A stretch of 33,531 bases of DNA. Source: Sperchopsis tessellata (taxonomy: Eukaryota; Arthropoda; Insecta; Coleoptera; Hydrophilidae). The position numbers and the translations under genes were made by a program. The notes beneath the pieces were generated by a model. It was not told the origin of the DNA. It saw only the letters and a list, made by a program, of their open reading frames with translations, and made no database searches. How positions within the stretch are numbered: the first letter of the stretch is position 1; every line of letters starts with the position of its first letter. The stretch is from the NCBI GenBank assembly GCA_033557685.1, contig JAWQRN010000230.1, positions 1 through 33,531 of the forward strand, in the 5' to 3' direction. Of the stretch, positions 33,146 through 33,531 are shown piece by piece.

Positions 33146-33480
33146 TTACGATAGAAAAATAATTGGAATGATATTAAAAATAATAAGCAGCTCAGTTTTG
33201 TGTATGAATGGGGTATCCAATGCCATAGATAGCTATTTTGCAACACCAGTGCTCTTCAATACGGCTAGGTAATTGAAACCTACCAAATACACAGCAAAAC
33301 TAACCACTATAAATGTAAACAACTTACTATGACATGACACATATAGCAAGCGTCATCTCAATGTGGCGTGGAGAAATCTTGTGTCAGTGATATCCAACAC
33401 CACAAGATAACTTCTCCTAGAGATTTAAAACACAGTTAAAAGTGAACGCATTATTTCAGCCCATGCGGTATAAATATTAA
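33146..33480. repeat. Diverged third copy of the 3' part of the tandem unit
   Basis: Matches 31836-32112 and its repeat, for example ggtaattgaaacctaccaaa and cagcccatgcggtataaat. It differs by many substitutions and small indels, and has an insertion of about 35 bases near 33193. Being far more diverged than the two full copies, it shows that a short tandem family was present before the recent 1,005-bp duplication. Confidence 0.8.
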
Positions 33481-33511
33481 AAATGATTCTTGCCCGATTA
33501 TTTTTCTGTCG

Positions 33512-33531
33512 AATATATATATATATATATA
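33512..33531. repeat. (TA)n microsatellite at window end
   Basis: An alternating AT run reaches the last base of the window. Confidence 0.9.

Noticed and set aside
31105..33480. CRISPR-like or classical short-unit satellite array
   Set aside because: Only two full kilobase-size copies and one partial diverged copy are present, with no short repeat-spacer pattern.

Overview
The window is AT-rich, repeat-dense eukaryotic DNA. Spliced coding exons with canonical GT..AG borders sit among decayed BEL/Pao, jockey-type LINE, Tc1/mariner and hAT remnants, a tRNA-derived SINE and short hairpin elements. This mix fits an arthropod, most likely an insect; I cannot name the species. There is no prokaryotic organisation, CRISPR array or rRNA.

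Layout: 1-2127 is TA microsatellite and unassigned sequence. 2128-2925 (+) is the last exon of an FKBP-like/TPR immunophilin-type gene with one apparent 1-base deletion. 3112-7577 is intergenic, with a hairpin element (about 4522-4723) and a LINE remnant (5535-6640). 7578-12548 reads as one Tc1-like transposon that was later hit by a SINE (7715-8017) and a BEL/Pao element (about 8130-12000). 12797-28935 (-) is the main feature, a five-segment gene of about 1,490 codons. It has an N-terminal P-loop GTPase-like domain, a long helical region, a Gly/Asp-rich PGRS-like segment spanning an exon junction, then helical/coiled-coil and C-terminal domains. Its introns hold LINE, hAT and hairpin insertions. 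29490-33531 holds a broken duplicate of part of the GTPase exon, a mariner-like element with long inverted ends, and a near-perfect 1,005-bp tandem duplication.

The minus-strand gene is the best candidate for something little described. Exon phases agree at three junctions (1/1, 2/2, 1/1), so the model is well supported. However, the sequence as given carries an in-frame TGA in the G domain, a 1-base frameshift in exon 2 and an unresolved break between exons 4 and 5. It is therefore either a recent pseudogene or a gene with assembly errors; the FKBP-like exon shows the same kind of 1-base deletion.

Two hairpin elements (21264-21572, 26509-26814) have perfect 13-14 bp target-site duplications, and a third (about 4522-4723) has an imperfect 12-bp one. 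Such lengths are unusual for classical MITEs and suggest target-primed insertion.
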